Part shown: positions 12,463 to 26,300 of the stretch, in pieces
How the letters are laid out: each line of letters starts with the position of its first letter
Position numbering within the stretch: position 1 is the stretch's first letter
NCBI RefSeq assembly: GCF_963676685.1
Contig: NC_092354.1
Coordinates: 72,032,178 to 72,096,177, forward strand
DNA length: 64,000 bases
Direction: 5' to 3'
From: Mytilus edulis
Lineage: Eukaryota > Mollusca > Bivalvia > Mytilida > Mytilidae
The notes under the pieces: generated by a model
The model's input: the letters and a program-made list of their open reading frames with translations, nothing else
Told to the model about the DNA's origin: nothing
Databases searched by the model: none
Translations under genes and position numbers: made by a program

Positions 12463-12639
12463 TATTACAAAGTTATAATTTTAAATATTTCGTCTACATA
12501 TAACATCAATAGCTCGATATTCAATTTAAGAGTACCACAAGCATTTTTGGTATTGCAATAGTGTTTCAAGGTGTGTGAATAGGAAACGAGTTGATGCTGA
12601 TGCTAGAAGATGTGAGTGTCAACGTAAATATAAAGATGT

Positions 12640-12795
12640 GGGATGATGGACAATGAGATAACTCTCCATCCAAGTCACAATTTTTAAAAATCAACCATAC
12701 GTATAAGTCAAATTACGGTCTACAACACAGAGCAGTTATTCACATAAAACGATAAGCAATGTCAATATGAACAAAATGAAATGAAGTCAATATGA
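12640..12795 (+). repeat. SINE-like repeat R3, copy at 12.6 kb
   Basis: Family words: GATGTGGGATGATGG, GATAACTCTCCATCCAAGTC, TATAAGTCAAATTACGGTC and CAACACAGAGCAG. Other copies lie near 13.2, 46.6, 55.2 and 57.7 kb. Confidence 0.7.
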
Positions 12796-12969
12796 ACAAT
12801 AAACAAGTCGGAATTATCCATAACATCGTTTAAGACGACGTATTTGATGAGAGACTGTTCTTGTTCTATCAATAAGTAGAAAATCCGAAAAAGGATGAAA
12901 TTTTCTATCAAAGTAAGATGATTTTCTTTATTTTATTTCATTGAAATACAGTACAATAAAGAAACTCAT

Positions 12970-13145
12970 CATATATACTAGGACTGCAATTTTATATTAT
13001 CGCCAGACGCGCGTTTCGTCTACAAAAGACTTATCTGTGAAGCTCGAATAAAAAAAATGTTAAAAAGGCCAAATACAGTACGAAGAACATTGATGACCAA
13101 AAATTCCTTAAAGTTTTGTAATGTTTTGAAAACAGACTTTGAGGA
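12970..13145 (-). repeat. Dispersed repeat with hammerhead core, copy 4
   Basis: Reverse-oriented copy with CGCCAGACGCGCGTTTCGTC, TACAAAAGACTTATCTGTGA and CAGTACGAAGAACATTGATG. On the minus strand (13,001-13,046) stem II is a perfect GTCT/AGAC hairpin and GAAACGCGCGTC is intact, but the core reads CAGATAA instead of CTGATGA. Confidence 0.75.
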
Positions 13146-13164
13146 ATTCTGCGCAAATGTATAT

Positions 13165-13325
13165 AAGAACATGTGGTATGAGTGCGCCAGTGAGACAACT
13201 CTCAATCAAAGTTATAATTTTTAAAAGTAAACCATATTTATAAGTCAAATTACTGCCTTCAACACAGAGCCGTGGCTCACATGGAACAACAAGCGTTAAA
13301 AGACCCCAACACACTTTGTTTAGTG
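13165..13325 (+). repeat. SINE-like repeat R3, copy at 13.2 kb
   Basis: Words ATGTGGTATGAGTGCGCCAG, GAGACAACTCTCAATC, CCTTCAACACAGAGCCGTGG and CTCACATGGAACAACAAG match the family. The overlapping minus-strand frames of 61-72 codons are shadows of this repeat. Confidence 0.75.
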
Positions 13326-13394
13326 GACTTAATCCAATCGTGTTTCATGCACACTGTATGAGGCATATCACAAAGCATGTGTTTGAAAAAAATT

Positions 13395-13545
13395 AAGATA
13401 ATAAAATACTTTACTCCTAGGATAATTCCAAAAGGAAAGTCCCTAATGAAGTGGCAAAATGAAAAGCTCGAACACATCAAACTACTTAATACCAACTGTC
13501 ATATTCCCGACTTTGTAAATGCATTTTCTTAGATAGGAAATAGTA
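13395..13545 (+). repeat. SINE-like repeat R4, copy at 13.4 kb
   Basis: Words AAAAGGAAAGTCCCTAATGA, AAGCTCGAACACATCAAAC and CAACTGTCATATTCCCGAC match the family. Confidence 0.75.
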
Positions 13546-14595
13546 GATTTCATATTCGAATATTAATCATGTTTAAGTTGCCACTAAATACTAAATACTA
13601 TGGTTGATATACATTTCAATGCTTTCCGCCCACACGACACGTGTCCTGTACTACTGCGCAATAAACAAAATTGATTTTACTGTAACATCGATAATATTTT
13701 GTTAAAAAAGCCATACAAAAAAACAATAACATTCGAATTAAATCCTTATATAGCAATTGAAACCGATAATAAGATATATATATATATCAGACGGCATATG
13801 CATTAAAACTGAATATGTTATAAATATGATTGTAATAAAACAAAACAAAACAAAAGTACTTTTAGGAATATTAAAACACAAACATGTATATGATGGATAG
13901 TTATTTTATGTTCAAAATTGTTTTTAACAATGTGGATAGAATCAATATTTAGAATGCTACACGCAGTGTTACATGTTGTTAGATGTGGAAACTAAAACTT
14001 GAACGCAATCAACAGAAACATATGCATTTGTTCATTTTTAGATAATTTCTGTTGATAGTTTTTCAATTGTTGTGTAATACCAAAAATGATCGTAATTGGT
14101 AAAATTTCATGTTACTTGTAATTGTTGGACTACGTTTACATTATAATCGAAAGGAGATACACTGTAAAACTAGATTCATAAATTATCTAATTCTCGATGA
14201 ATATGTTCATGACATACATTTTGTTATATGGTTGAAATAACGACATAATATTATCAAAAGAAAAGTAGTTAATACCGTTTAAATAAATCTCATCCATTTG
14301 CACAAGGTTTTTTGTGTATGGCCATATATTATTTTTAACAATCTTTCCTTTGTTCATCTTCTAGTATATAATTTTTTTTTCTTTTTACATGCCGATACAG
14401 TAAGTCTGAACCTTTCAATATATATATAAAGAATACATGGTCTTTTGGAAAATGTTTTTCTTTTGCTGTATCTAGACCCTTCTACCAAGATGCCTGTTTT
14501 ACATGCACACGTATAAAAATAGCGGTGTTTATTCAACGCAATCATAGTTTTTAACGTTTTTTTTCAAATCAGACTTGTTTATAAAGAATACATAC
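13546..14595. other. Spacer, nothing recognised
   Basis: AT-rich DNA with a short TA run near 13,777. No supported gene. Confidence 0.5.
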
Positions 14596-15605
14596 GTGTA
14601 TGTAACAATGTTTTAGATTTTAACGAGAGAAATTTATGTATTACTGAAAAATTATTACACCAGGGTTTTCGATATCACAAACTAGTCAAAACATTTACTA
14701 AATTTTATCATCGGTATAAAGACATCATTCGTAAATATAGCTCAACATGCAGACTTCTAATACGATCAGGTATTTAACATCCAATTTTTTATGGAAATAT
14801 TCCTTATAAAGCACAAATGTGTCAGTATTCACCTCAGAAACTTACAAAACCTTTGAATAGACTTATTAAGAAGGGATATAATTAAGATACTGTTGTCAAG
14901 TCATTAAAGATTGCATATTTTGGCGTAAATATTGAGTCACTGATAAGGTCTTTGCATCGGAACTAAACACATTCATTCTAAAAACAGTTGTTGGCATGAC
15001 ACGGGTTATGTTCTTCTCATATATGTTATGATGGTATGATACTAAACCCCTAACGGGAAGGATTGTGCCTGAAGTTCATATGATGAAATCATAATCTTTC
15101 AGACAGTTTAAATGAAGTCTGGAGCTGGCATATCAGTTAACTGCTAGTAGTCTGTTGTTATTTATGTATTATTGTCATTTTGTTTATTTTCTTTGGTTAC
15201 ATCTTCTGACATCAGACTCGGACTTCTCTTGAACCGAATTGTAATGTGCGTATTGTTATGCGTTTACTTTTCTACATTGGTTAGAGGTATAGGGGGAGGG
15301 TTGAGATCTCACAAACATGTTTAACCCCGCCGCATTTTTGCGCCTGTCCCAAGTCAGGAGCCTCTGATCTTTGTTAGTCTTGTATTATTTTAATTTTAGT
15401 TTCTTGTGTACAATTGGAAATTAGTATAGCGTTCATTATCACTGGACTAGTATATATTTGTTTAGGAACCAGCTGAAGGACGCCTCCGGGTGCGGGAATT
15501 TCTCGCTACATTGAAGACCTGTTGGTGACCCTCTGCTGTTGTTTTTTATTTGGTCGGGTTGTTGTCTCTTTGACACATTCCCCATTTCCATTCTCAATTT
15601 TATGT
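14596..15605 (+). mobile_element. 5'-truncated reverse-transcriptase element, copy 1 (dead)
   Basis: This aligns by eye with the element at 32.17-33.56 kb, starting at a shared GTGTATGTAACAATG. The coding part runs to about 14,964 but has in-frame stops: TAA in GTATTTAACATCC near 14,770 and TAA in GGATATAATTAAGATAC near 14,882. The non-coding tail after it is conserved, including ACACGGGTTATGTTCTTCTC, AACCCCTAACGGGA, GGAGCTGGCATATCAGTTAA and the end TTTCCATTCTCAATTTT. Truncation at the 5' end with an intact 3' tail is typical of target-primed retroelements. Confidence 0.85.
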
Positions 15606-16235
15606 ATTCTCATACTTTAAAAATTGTTATTTGCGTGTTGATCATGCGGGTCCTCTGAAACCGTTATAAGGCTTATTATAATCGACGCATTACCTTCCCT
15701 GTATAAAAACAAAACTTGTGTTTTGTTTAAACTCACTTATTTAATCTGTTTTTGATATCATAGTCGGGTCGCAATACTTTTCCATTTCTAAAGATTTCAT
15801 TTGAAATGAACAAAAGTGAAACATGATTGAAAGCTATACATCTAGTTATGTAATTTTAATTTGTTGCTGTTTCTTTCTTTTTGAAATGTGTTTGTTAAAC
15901 CATCATGAACAGATGTATTTGTTGTTATATTTAAAAAAAAACTTACGATACGTTTACAGTTAACAGTAAATTGTGTTATTAAAGATATACACTCGTATTG
16001 CCTCAAAGTATTTGAGCCATAAAGTAATGCTCTTAACTGTTTGAACTATGATTTGACACATCTGTGCTTCTGAATCCTTAATATGGAAGCGCAGGTATAA
16101 CATGATGTTAATACTAATCTGTTTTAATGAATACGTATACCGTTGTGATGGTCATTGTCATGTTGCTTATCAAGAAACAGTAATTCATCATCGTTTATTT
16201 AAGATCATTATGTGGAGGATTGAATAAACCTACAC
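15606..16235. other. Spacer, nothing recognised
   Basis: No supported feature. Confidence 0.5.
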
Positions 16236-16390
16236 AAGGAAATGCCTGTACCTTGTCAATAATATTACAGTTGTTATCAATTCGTTTGATGAGTTTGAGC
16301 ATTTGATTTTGCCATTTGATAATAGATTTTTTGTTTTAAATGTTCTTTGGTGTTCGGTATATTTGTTGTTTTACTTCTTATATCATTAGG
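16236..16390 (-). repeat. SINE-like repeat R4, decayed copy
   Basis: Reverse-oriented wording ACAGTTGTTATCAATTCGTT, TGAGCATTTGATTTTGCCAT matches copies at 18.6, 29.5 and 45.6 kb. Confidence 0.65.
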
Positions 16391-18519
16391 AAACTAAAGC
16401 AGTATAATGTGCATTCAATACTCAATAAATACCAATTTGCGGTCAGCTATAGCAAAAGAACTCGTGGTGTAGTGTAAACGTATAAGCGACTCATTCTAAA
16501 GACTTGCATTTGTTATATGAATACACACATACACACACATGATACCCAGTAGTAACGTAAACATTACATAATGAGAGATTACGTTTTTATGTCTCTGTCA
16601 AGTATACAATTGATTTCATCTCTAATATAAGTTTTACAAATCTAGAAAAAAAGACACGGGATTTCAACATCATCATTGTGTGTGTTGATTGTAAAATCCG
16701 AACAAACATGTCAAAAGTAAAATTAACAAATACCAAACTCCAAGGTAAATTTAAATCAAAACGTCTCTTATACAATGGTTACCATTCTAGGTTGTGTTGC
16801 AGTGTACATTTACGAGTCAGACATACTGTCTATGTTCTTGCTATATTGAACATAATTCGTTGCATGTCATGTCATATTTGTCTTATTTATGTCATCCCTA
16901 TATCCTATTCTAATTAGTACAGTCAACTGCATGGAATAACAGTTCGTGCTAATGTCATATAACTTTGTGTGGAGTCTATTCCTAAAACTCGTTTTACTGT
17001 AAATTTACATTGTACGTAAGACATTCATTATACAACATACTGGTAACGTTACTCGCGAAAATCGCATTCAAGAACTATTTTTTTATTTAAAGAAGTTCAC
17101 TTCTGTACACTTAAAATATATTTGTTTGAATTATGTTTTAAAACCCGAAACGTCCAGACATATATCATTAATTTAAATCTAACTCTAAATAATGTTCAAT
17201 GAAACAAGTCAATGTAAAGTGACAAATTACTTCCTCCAATCCACATAAGCCGATTCAGGAAACACTATACTACAATTACAATGGCAATTTGTAATAAGTA
17301 CAAATTATTCGTTTGAGACTTCACATAACAGCATAAATGGAAATCAGGATAGTTGTATATATTATTGCTATAATATACCTTACTGTTTTTTTCAACTTTA
17401 AATGTTTTATAATTAAAATCTAACAGCATATAACAATGCATTATCTTAGAAATTAATTTTTATATATTCATAGAGATTTACAAGTTTGTAATTATGCATC
17501 ATTTAACTATCCTTTATATTTACAAACATGAACGAATGGTATTGGTTATAAGCGGTTATTATTTAAATTTCTGAATTCTAAAATTCTCTCAGCATTAATT
17601 GAAAACCTGTTCAATCTCCATGACAGAAAGTTATTGTCCTCGCAGATAAAGCTCAAAATATCATCGTCTATGTGTGTAAATCACCTTAAATAAACTGCTA
17701 AAAAATAATTAAAGTATTGTCAATTGACTTTGAAACTCATCATATATCCCCACGACACATGTACAGTCATATGTCTGTTATATGTTCTTTTACAATTTCA
17801 ACCAAAGATGAAGAACTGGAACTTTTATAACTGTATTTGATACCTAAGCTACATAAGTGTCCTTGCAAACAATGGTATATTGCTCTACGAAATCATGCTT
17901 CAAGGTTATTTTGAGACTACTCATTCCAGAGGTTGTCGTTAATCAGATCAGATGCGCACTCTGATAATTGGTGTCTCATAAGTTACAATGTATACTTGAC
18001 AACAGACATTTTATTTTCAGTGTAAAAGTAAGGTTATCAAACGTTACAGAGATAGTTCAGCAAAAAAGTAAAACATAGAACGATTATTTATACCCGCATG
18101 GTTGTATGGTGGGAAAATCATGAGTACTTATGCATTGTATATATTATTGATATTTTCCTTTTCAACTTTCTTCATTTTGACACATTTTGTTTCATTCTCC
18201 ATCAACTTCCTTATTTCCCTGTAGGTATCGTCTTATTCATTTACAGATGTCAACATTCGTATGAAAATGGCATATGTTGCCATTTAAAAGTCCCATCGGT
18301 ATCATTCAAGAAACAGACAGAAATAGTTCCGAAGATATCGTAGGAGTATATCACCACGCTGGTTATGAAAAGAACAAATGGTTTAAAATCACATCAATCA
18401 GTGTCTTGAGAATTGTAGCCATATTCACATAAATAAATATACAATCTCAATAAAATACCAAAAAAAAGTATTAACTTTCTTTTTTTTTAGTTCAACACAC
18501 ATGTTTCATTACACCAAAG
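16391..18519. other. Spacer, no gene recognised
   Basis: AT-rich. The overlapping 60-80-codon frames near 16.6-16.9 and 18.1-18.3 kb have no domain or splice support. Confidence 0.5.
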
Positions 18520-18730
18520 CCCGTTATTGTTAGTATTAGCTACCCAGGTTTAATCCACCATATTCCACAGAAGAAAATAACTGTACCAAGTCACCAGTAT
18601 GAAAGGTATTATCCATTCGTTTAATATGATTAAGCTTTTCATTTTGCCATTTGATAAAGGACTTTCCGTTTTGAATTTTCGTCGGTATTTTTGTGATTTA
18701 ACTTTTAAAATACACGACGTTGCATATTGT
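18520..18730 (-). repeat. SINE-like repeat R4, copy at 18.6 kb
   Basis: Words TACCAAGTCACCAGTATG, TATCCATTCGTTTAATATG, CATTTTGCCATTTGATAAAG and GACTTTCCGTTTTGAATTTT match the family in reverse orientation. Confidence 0.75.
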
Positions 18731-20320
18731 TAGCTTCTGTGTCATGTCCCGGCATATATGACAGGAAATGTCAACCTAAGTTGTGTCTTCTGTACTTTTA
18801 TTTGTTTGTCTTTTTTTTTTGTTAAGCCTTGGCGTTGTCAGTTTATTTTCTATATATGAGGGTTTTTTTTAATAATCTGAAGTTACACATACTTGATTTT
18901 TCTGTAATTTTTAAAATCTGTATGTTTGAAAGCTTGAGATATGTAAGCACTAAAGCAAAAATAGCCAAATCCATATAAGAGCAACTTTGCTTTACTTTGG
19001 TGTATAATTTCAAAACTGATAAACGAGCAATTCACCAGTTTGTAAAATTAATGACTTTTCCACTATATAACAATTAATTTAATGTTTCCGCTATCCTTTT
19101 GACAAACTAATTAGATAGACACTTGTTGCGGACTTTGTGCATATGAATTAAGCTTTTTATCTGTACACGACCCATGTGGTGACGGAAATGAGTAAAAAAA
19201 GGACCCACTTAAAAGTATTTAATTAAACTAGCGCAATGACTTGCCACTCGGTGTTTTGACATGGTTCTTTATATACATACCAACTTTGGAATAAGAAAAG
19301 TAAAGAGCAACACATTGCACAAAGCAGAATAATAAGCAATAATATGCAAACACATTTCCAATATTTTGTTTTCTTCATTACCAAAAAATGAGAAACTCAA
19401 AGTCTGTGTCATTTTGGTTTTCTTGATATCTGTTCTAAAAAAAAGTATTATACCAAAAGGACATTCAGCTCAGAGGATGACATAAAATGATATCGCTTTT
19501 GCAAATCACCAACCCTCTAACCCAAAAAGAATAAAATAGCAAAGAGAGACAACAACAAAAGTTTAGCTATATGAATCAATTGAAACACAAGGGGTATTTG
19601 CGGTTGCTCTGGAAGGGTATATCCTGCAATTAGAATTGGTTCTTAATTTTTCTATTACTCTAAAATCAAATTAAACATAATATATTTTAAAACAAACCCT
19701 TACATTTTTTTTAGAGATATTAAACCCATGATACTTCATTTTCTGATCTTTTAACGACAAAAAAAAACTCATTTATATGTGTTCGTGACAGCGACGCAAA
19801 AATATAGTTTAATATACATAGTATTTATGGTCCTTTCTGTTTTAATATACTAATAAACACACTTCATACCGTCGTAAATAGGATGATTGCTATTTTACCA
19901 TATATAGTTTCTAACACAAATCAAACAACAGAATATTAAAACAGACTGTAGTTGACATAAAGCAACAATAAACTACTGAAACTATTCAATTTTCAATTAC
20001 CTAGAAATGGTTTCACATGCTATATCCCAATATAAGGTTATTACATCAAGTATAAAAAATGCTTAAACAAACAGGATTAGATATCAAACACGGCAAACGC
20101 TACTATAGTGTTTCCACATAATAAATGACAGTTTTAGTCAATAATCGCTTATTGTTTCTCCATCAAAACCAAAGTATCTTTTATTTACAAAATTGATTTC
20201 ATATGATTTCAAACATAGAAATATATTTTTAATTTCATGGTCTGAATCAAGCAGGATTTGAACGGAAATCAATAAGTCAGAAACAAACGTTTCAGTGTGA
20301 TCAGTCTTGTTATATTTCAG
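18731..20320. other. Upstream region of the calexcitin gene
   Basis: No promoter can be identified with confidence. The coding start at 20,322 is directly preceded by TTGTTATATTTCAG, which looks like a splice acceptor, so the real first (untranslated) exon and promoter probably lie further upstream and were not found. A decayed R6-like repeat lies near 19,490-19,620 (CTCTGGAAGGGTATATCCTG). Confidence 0.45.
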
Positions 20321-20321
20321 A

Positions 20322-20388
20322 ATGGCGGATAGCTCGTTGACAGACTTCCAAAAGGAGAAAATACTTCGGGTGTTTCATTTGTTATACG
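20322..20388 (+). CDS. Calexcitin exon 1 (first coding exon)
   Basis: Begins MADSSLTDFQKEKILRVFHL, the usual short N-terminus and first helix of EF-hand 1. The start codon is the first ATG after an acceptor-like TATATTTCAG, and the donor is TACG|GTAAGG (phase 1). A decayed copy of its 3' part follows 156 bp downstream. Confidence 0.9.
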
Positions 20389-23300
20389 GTAAGGTGCATT
20401 TTAATTTGTTAATTTACATTCTTTTATTTTTATGTGTTGGATGATATCATTTCGTCAACGCTAGGTTGGGTTTGGGTATATTTGAATCTGAATATTCATA
20501 AAAAAGAAAGGATAAAACACTTCGGTTGTTTCATTTGTAACACGGTAAGGTGTATTTTTATTTGCTAATTTACATTCTGTTATATGTATATGTGGGATAA
20601 TATCATTGTGTCAACTGCTTATTTGTTTGTGTTTGATGATGTCATTTTGTCTAATTATAAGTTGGATTTTGGTCTTTTTGAATCTAAGTAACAGGCTACT
20701 ATATAATATAAAATTTCAATAAATAAGATGTTTTACGGTTTTGAAATAGTCTCCACAGCTCAATTATTTTGATTGTTATTTTCTAAATAAAATTTTAGAA
20801 AGCTCGTTAAGTCGTTTTCAATTTTCTTACGTCCTTTTTTTTTGTTTTTGTTTTAAATATATCGTTATATGTACGAAGTTAAACAATAAAGGTAAACTTT
20901 TAAAATTCATACAATATAAAAAGTAAGGCGCCAATAGCATGATATTAGTTAGATCAGATTGTAACAATTTCATGTAGAAGTCACAGCAGAATATATGTCA
21001 TTTAAAAAAAGAAAAATTCGCAATAATACTGAACTCTGAGGAAAATTCAAATCAAAAAGTTCCTGATCAGAAGGCAAAATCGAAAACTCAAACGCCTCAA
21101 ACGAATGGATAACAATTCCTTAATTGGTAAAGGCATCAAATGTCTGAAAAATGAATATCTTATTTAGAAGACATTGTTAACCTCAAAAGCTACAATGAAA
21201 TAGACTTAAATTGTTTATCAAAATCGTTTTACTGCGTGGTTCATACAATGTTATATTTTTCCTTATTCATATAATTCGATAGAAGAGGATGAAAATAACG
21301 TCACATTATTCCGCGCACTCTTTTCTGTATAAAAAAAACTGATTAAACATACAAGAAATACATAAGCTTACAGTTAACACAAACTATAACTTATAGTTTT
21401 GAAGGATAACATACAAATGCCATTCTTTTGAAATTTTTGAAAGTCAATGATACACATGTACGACGAGTTTCATATCTCTAACAGTACATGTATGAAAGTA
21501 GAGAAAATAATTTCGTCTAATAAAATATAGAAGGAAGACTCCAAATCATTCATGTATAGGTACACTAATTGTTTTAACTCATAAAAAACAACCACATTAT
21601 TCGTAATCAGATACAATACAAACATATGCGACAACTAATCGATTGGTTAGCCTCAAATTGCGATGGAACTATCGTGTGTTTATAGTAAAACAAACAAGTG
21701 TCTTTCCCAACATTCCGTTTCTATTCCAAATACTGTTAATAAGTTTCCGTTTTTATTTGTATACTGCTACAAAGCTTCAAGACTAATTTACCTAATTTGT
21801 CCAGTTCTTGAGCCGGATATACACAATTACTAGCCGTAATCAGAGGACGATATATTACAAGATGACACATCACAAAAGATATATAATTTCATTCCGAACG
21901 TCCAACCATCATAAAGTGTAATTTTGTGTTAATCTAGAATTGATTTTGTCTATTATTCAGTTTTGTGAAATTTGTAATTTATCTAGGGTAAACGACGAGT
22001 TAATTTTTTTGTATCAAAATAGTTCGAGTGACTTTTGAAAAGCCTGCTGTGTAATTTGCCAAATGATGTTTCGGCCTTTATTTTGCTTTAAAGGTATTCT
22101 GATATGTATTTATTTTTATAAATAAGGATAGAGAGGACAAGTTTCTTAAATGCTTTTACGTATTCAATTCGCGATTAAATAAAAGATAAAGATTGTTTAT
22201 ATTGAACCACACCAGTAAGCTACATGTATATATATCAAAATTAAGCATTACAGCATTACAGGGAAATATGATGATATTACAACGTGATAAAATAGTTAAA
22301 TCATAAATTAATGTATGTTTTGCTCTCCTTAAAGTATCAAAATAGTTATTAAAGGTACGAGGCTTATACCACATTGTATAAGTCGGCTTTATTTGATAAT
22401 CTTTTATAAATAGTCAAGGACAAAATTAAGCCTTGACAATGTACGACATCCAAAGAGTCTTAAATCAAATAACTAATTAATATAACTTCTGATCTTGATG
22501 TCCAGCATTTACAACAGACGCATCTTTGTTTTTGCATTTTGTACTTTAGAAACAAACTTTGCCGTCATTTATTGTCGCGAACTCTAACTTACTGGATGTA
22601 GTGAAATATATGAGCGATCATTTATATTAGGGTTCTTTTTTTCTTCTTTCGAATTTTGGAAGTCGCAAAAATAAATCGATTTTGAAAATACTTAATACAT
22701 ATATAGCATTCATGAATTTATGTTTCTTAGAATCAGTCCTAAAATATTTTTGATTATATTCAGAAACACTGCATGTCACTTTAAAATGAAGACATAAGGA
22801 TATTTTTTCATTCTTTGATAGTTATTTAGGTATTTTAGATTGCTTGAAATCATCAAATATTAAAGTATAATGATATGCTTTTTAACTGACACAAGAAGAT
22901 TGAAAATAAATATTCCCTTTTCAGAAACACAGTCCCTTTAACTGTGTCAATACATTTTCCTTCACATGGAAATGATAACGACCCTAAGATATCTTCAGTT
23001 TTAATTTAGAATTTAAGATTTTTATGGATTGTGGTTATTATACGCAACAACTTGAAAAATTGAAAAGTACCTATCATTGTCTGCTAGCTAAAAATATTGC
23101 ATAATAATATATTGTTTTCTTCTGAAAATTAAACATTCTACATCTTTAGACTAAAGAATTTAGCCTAGATACGGAAAGTTGTAATTCATGAATAATTCAT
23201 GTTAACATATTTTGTTTGTTTTTTGAAAGACTTGCATTTCAATCATGTCAGTCTACTTAAAAAACATAATATATCTTTTCATTTCAACAGCCTTAATTAA

Positions 23301-26300
23301 CTATGGTTGCCACACTATGATCGACAATTAAAACTTTCAAATATGCGTATACTTCTAAAATTCCGTGGAAATAGTTAAATGGATTTGCAATCGATAAGCT
23401 TGTCATAAAGTTAAGTTGATTATTAGAATTATTACTCGATAAATTGTTTTACTTAGGAACAAAATAGAATGTTAACATCAATTAGATATTACAAGTGTCA
23501 ACCGCGTATTAGACGAAAATTGCGTCTCGCGCTAATACAATATTTCAATCCTGGTATCTATGAGGAGTTTTTACACACATTATTCATTATTTTCCTAGTT
23601 AATGTAATTTTATAACATTTCTAAATTTGATACAAACATTAATTTTTGTCTAAATTTATGTATTTAAGAGAACGATCAAAGCTTTAATCTATTTTTGAAA
23701 TTATCCGCTCGTATATCGTTTTTTTTTTGCAAGATATTTAAGAATATTCAAAGTTCACTTGATATCACTTCATTTCTTATCTAACATAGGTTGTTAGCAT
23801 TTTGATAACTTTTGTGTACATCTATCTTAATTTTAGTGGGATCTTCATATTAACAATCACATGTTTTGAAAACAAGGCAACGTGCAACAGGTCATATGGC
23901 TGTAAATAAATTAAACAAAAAAAAATGCCAAGGTGGCATTTATAATGTTTAAAGGCAAAATTAGTATACTGCTGCTAAAAAAAACCACAGACAACCACAT
24001 GACAAAAAGTAATAAGCGACTAAAAAAGACCAATAATTCGCTAAACACGAAACAAAAAATTCATACTTCGACATAAGAGCATGAACTTATTGTACCGGAA
24101 AAGTAACCAAGTCTAGTTCTACGCAACGCGTTGTTCATACAAATTACAACTTCATTTTACGTTGAGTTCAATGATAGCTTAATAAATTAAAAAAGAGGTC
24201 TTAATTGATGCTACAACTACTGAAATCAGATGCTCTCTGTGTAGGTTCTATTGTTTAGTTGCAACATCGAAATTCAACATCTGAATCATGCAGTTGGATT
24301 TATCATGGTATTTATTGATAATCAATGTTCAATTTTTAGTCAAACTTCTTTTAAAACATGTTTAATCCTTGGTATCAACACGGCCATATTCGTTCTGTGC
24401 TTTTCATCATCTATAAACTAAGTAAAACTTATGAATCGAACCGAACAATGATAAAAAATCCAACACCACTGTCGTTTATTGTAAAGAAAAAATGGGTTTC
24501 ACTATTTTCTCATTGTCAACATCTGGCACATAATTAGTCTCACAAGAATAAGACAATATTTGCTTTTATCTAAATTGTTAATCCTTTTGTCATCTTTCCA
24601 GTTCAAAATCGCCATTGCTTGACAAGTTGCATATAATCATTATCCCTAATGTGATTCGGCGACAAACAAATGAATGATGTGAATTTCAATTTAATTAATT
24701 AAAGCAATGATTGCTAATGCCAAATTTGATTGTCAGCATTTAATCCTGAACTGATTCGTTTTAAATTCTAACCTATACATCTTTATCTGACAGTTGTATG
24801 AATTAAAGGCCTCTCAGTCTTTTTTGACATGGCGTAATACTACATGTTATGTATAATAAGTCAAAACAATGAAGGTGTTGTTAAAACTTTTAAATTGCAT
24901 AAACTTAAAAATGGCTTATTTTAGAATATGATTGTATTTTAAAATAGAAGTATCTGTGTGATGATACTAAACTAAAGTAAATAACTTTTTAAATAAGAAA
25001 CAATATTATTTGTGTTGATGCCCTAACAGGCTGTCGTTTTCCAAATGGGATAATTTTAACTTTTGTAATTGACATTTAGCAGTATGGAGCACCACTGTTA
25101 TATGATTGTAAATGCACAAGATCATGTTGGTGTCTGACTGTTATGTCGTATTAACGCTCAATCCATAGATAATGGATGTGTACTGAGTGATACTTAGTCC
25201 TTAAGGAAGCTAGCTTGTCATGTTTAGGATTTTTTGTCAGATTTTCGGAATCCTCTGGTTTTATCCATTTGAATGCCTTAAAAAAATTTGCCCGCTGACC
25301 CCCATTTTTCTTTTTGTAATTCTTTAACATGTATAATGATAAGCAATCTGTAAAAGTCTTATAAAATTTTAATTACTTTTTAACAGTTTTTGAGAACTTC
25401 AACTTGTCAATGATAAAGCTACGAAAAGTCAAGAGAGAATATTTCCCGCAAAAATTTCAATGGCTCTTATCTCGAAAACAAGCACGGTGACATATATTTT
25501 TTTTTTGCTCTTTGGATTCCTTTATTAATTCCTTATCAATATAAACTAGTGTTTTGAAAAGTTAATTACTTTGAAACTGAGAAGCGAACTCCCTTAATAC
25601 ATGATATTTTTTTGTTTTTTTGTGTTTCTATACTTGATTGCAGTAATAGTATAGTAAATCTGCCAGCTGAAAAATAATAATAATAAAAAAAGATATAAGA
25701 AAAGAGATTAAGTTACAGATTTTAGTCGCAGATATGTACTTTGTGTCTTTAGTGGTTTTGTTAGTTGTTGTTTTGGTTTTTATCAATCTGATTAGTTAAC
25801 TCCTTTTCATCTAATTCAAATAGAGTCGTCTTATGTTGTACTTTAATACCACTGTCCCGCGTTGCGAGAGGTTTGGACGCCCGCAAACATGTTTGAGCCA
25901 GCCACATTCTGTGTGTGCCATTCTATATTCAGGAGCCTGATATTGAATTGTTGTTTGAATATCTGATTTGTTTTCGATTATATTTCATAAATAAATTAGG
26001 CACAGATAGTTTTCTCGTTGGATTTGATTTGCTATAGTCATATGACATCCAGGTATAGTATATTATGTGGTATGAGTTTTGCTCATTGTTGAAAGCCTAT
26101 AAATGATCACTTGTACACCATTCGGTCTCTGTTGGAGGATTGTCTGATTGACAAACATACCACATCAACTTATTTTTATGTGTGTAGGATAACAAAATAA
26201 ACTTATAAGTCTAAAAATTAGTATATGGAAAGACCCAATAAAGATCTTAGACATGCGTCAAATAAATTACCACACGTTCGAATGTACATCTTTTCATTTT

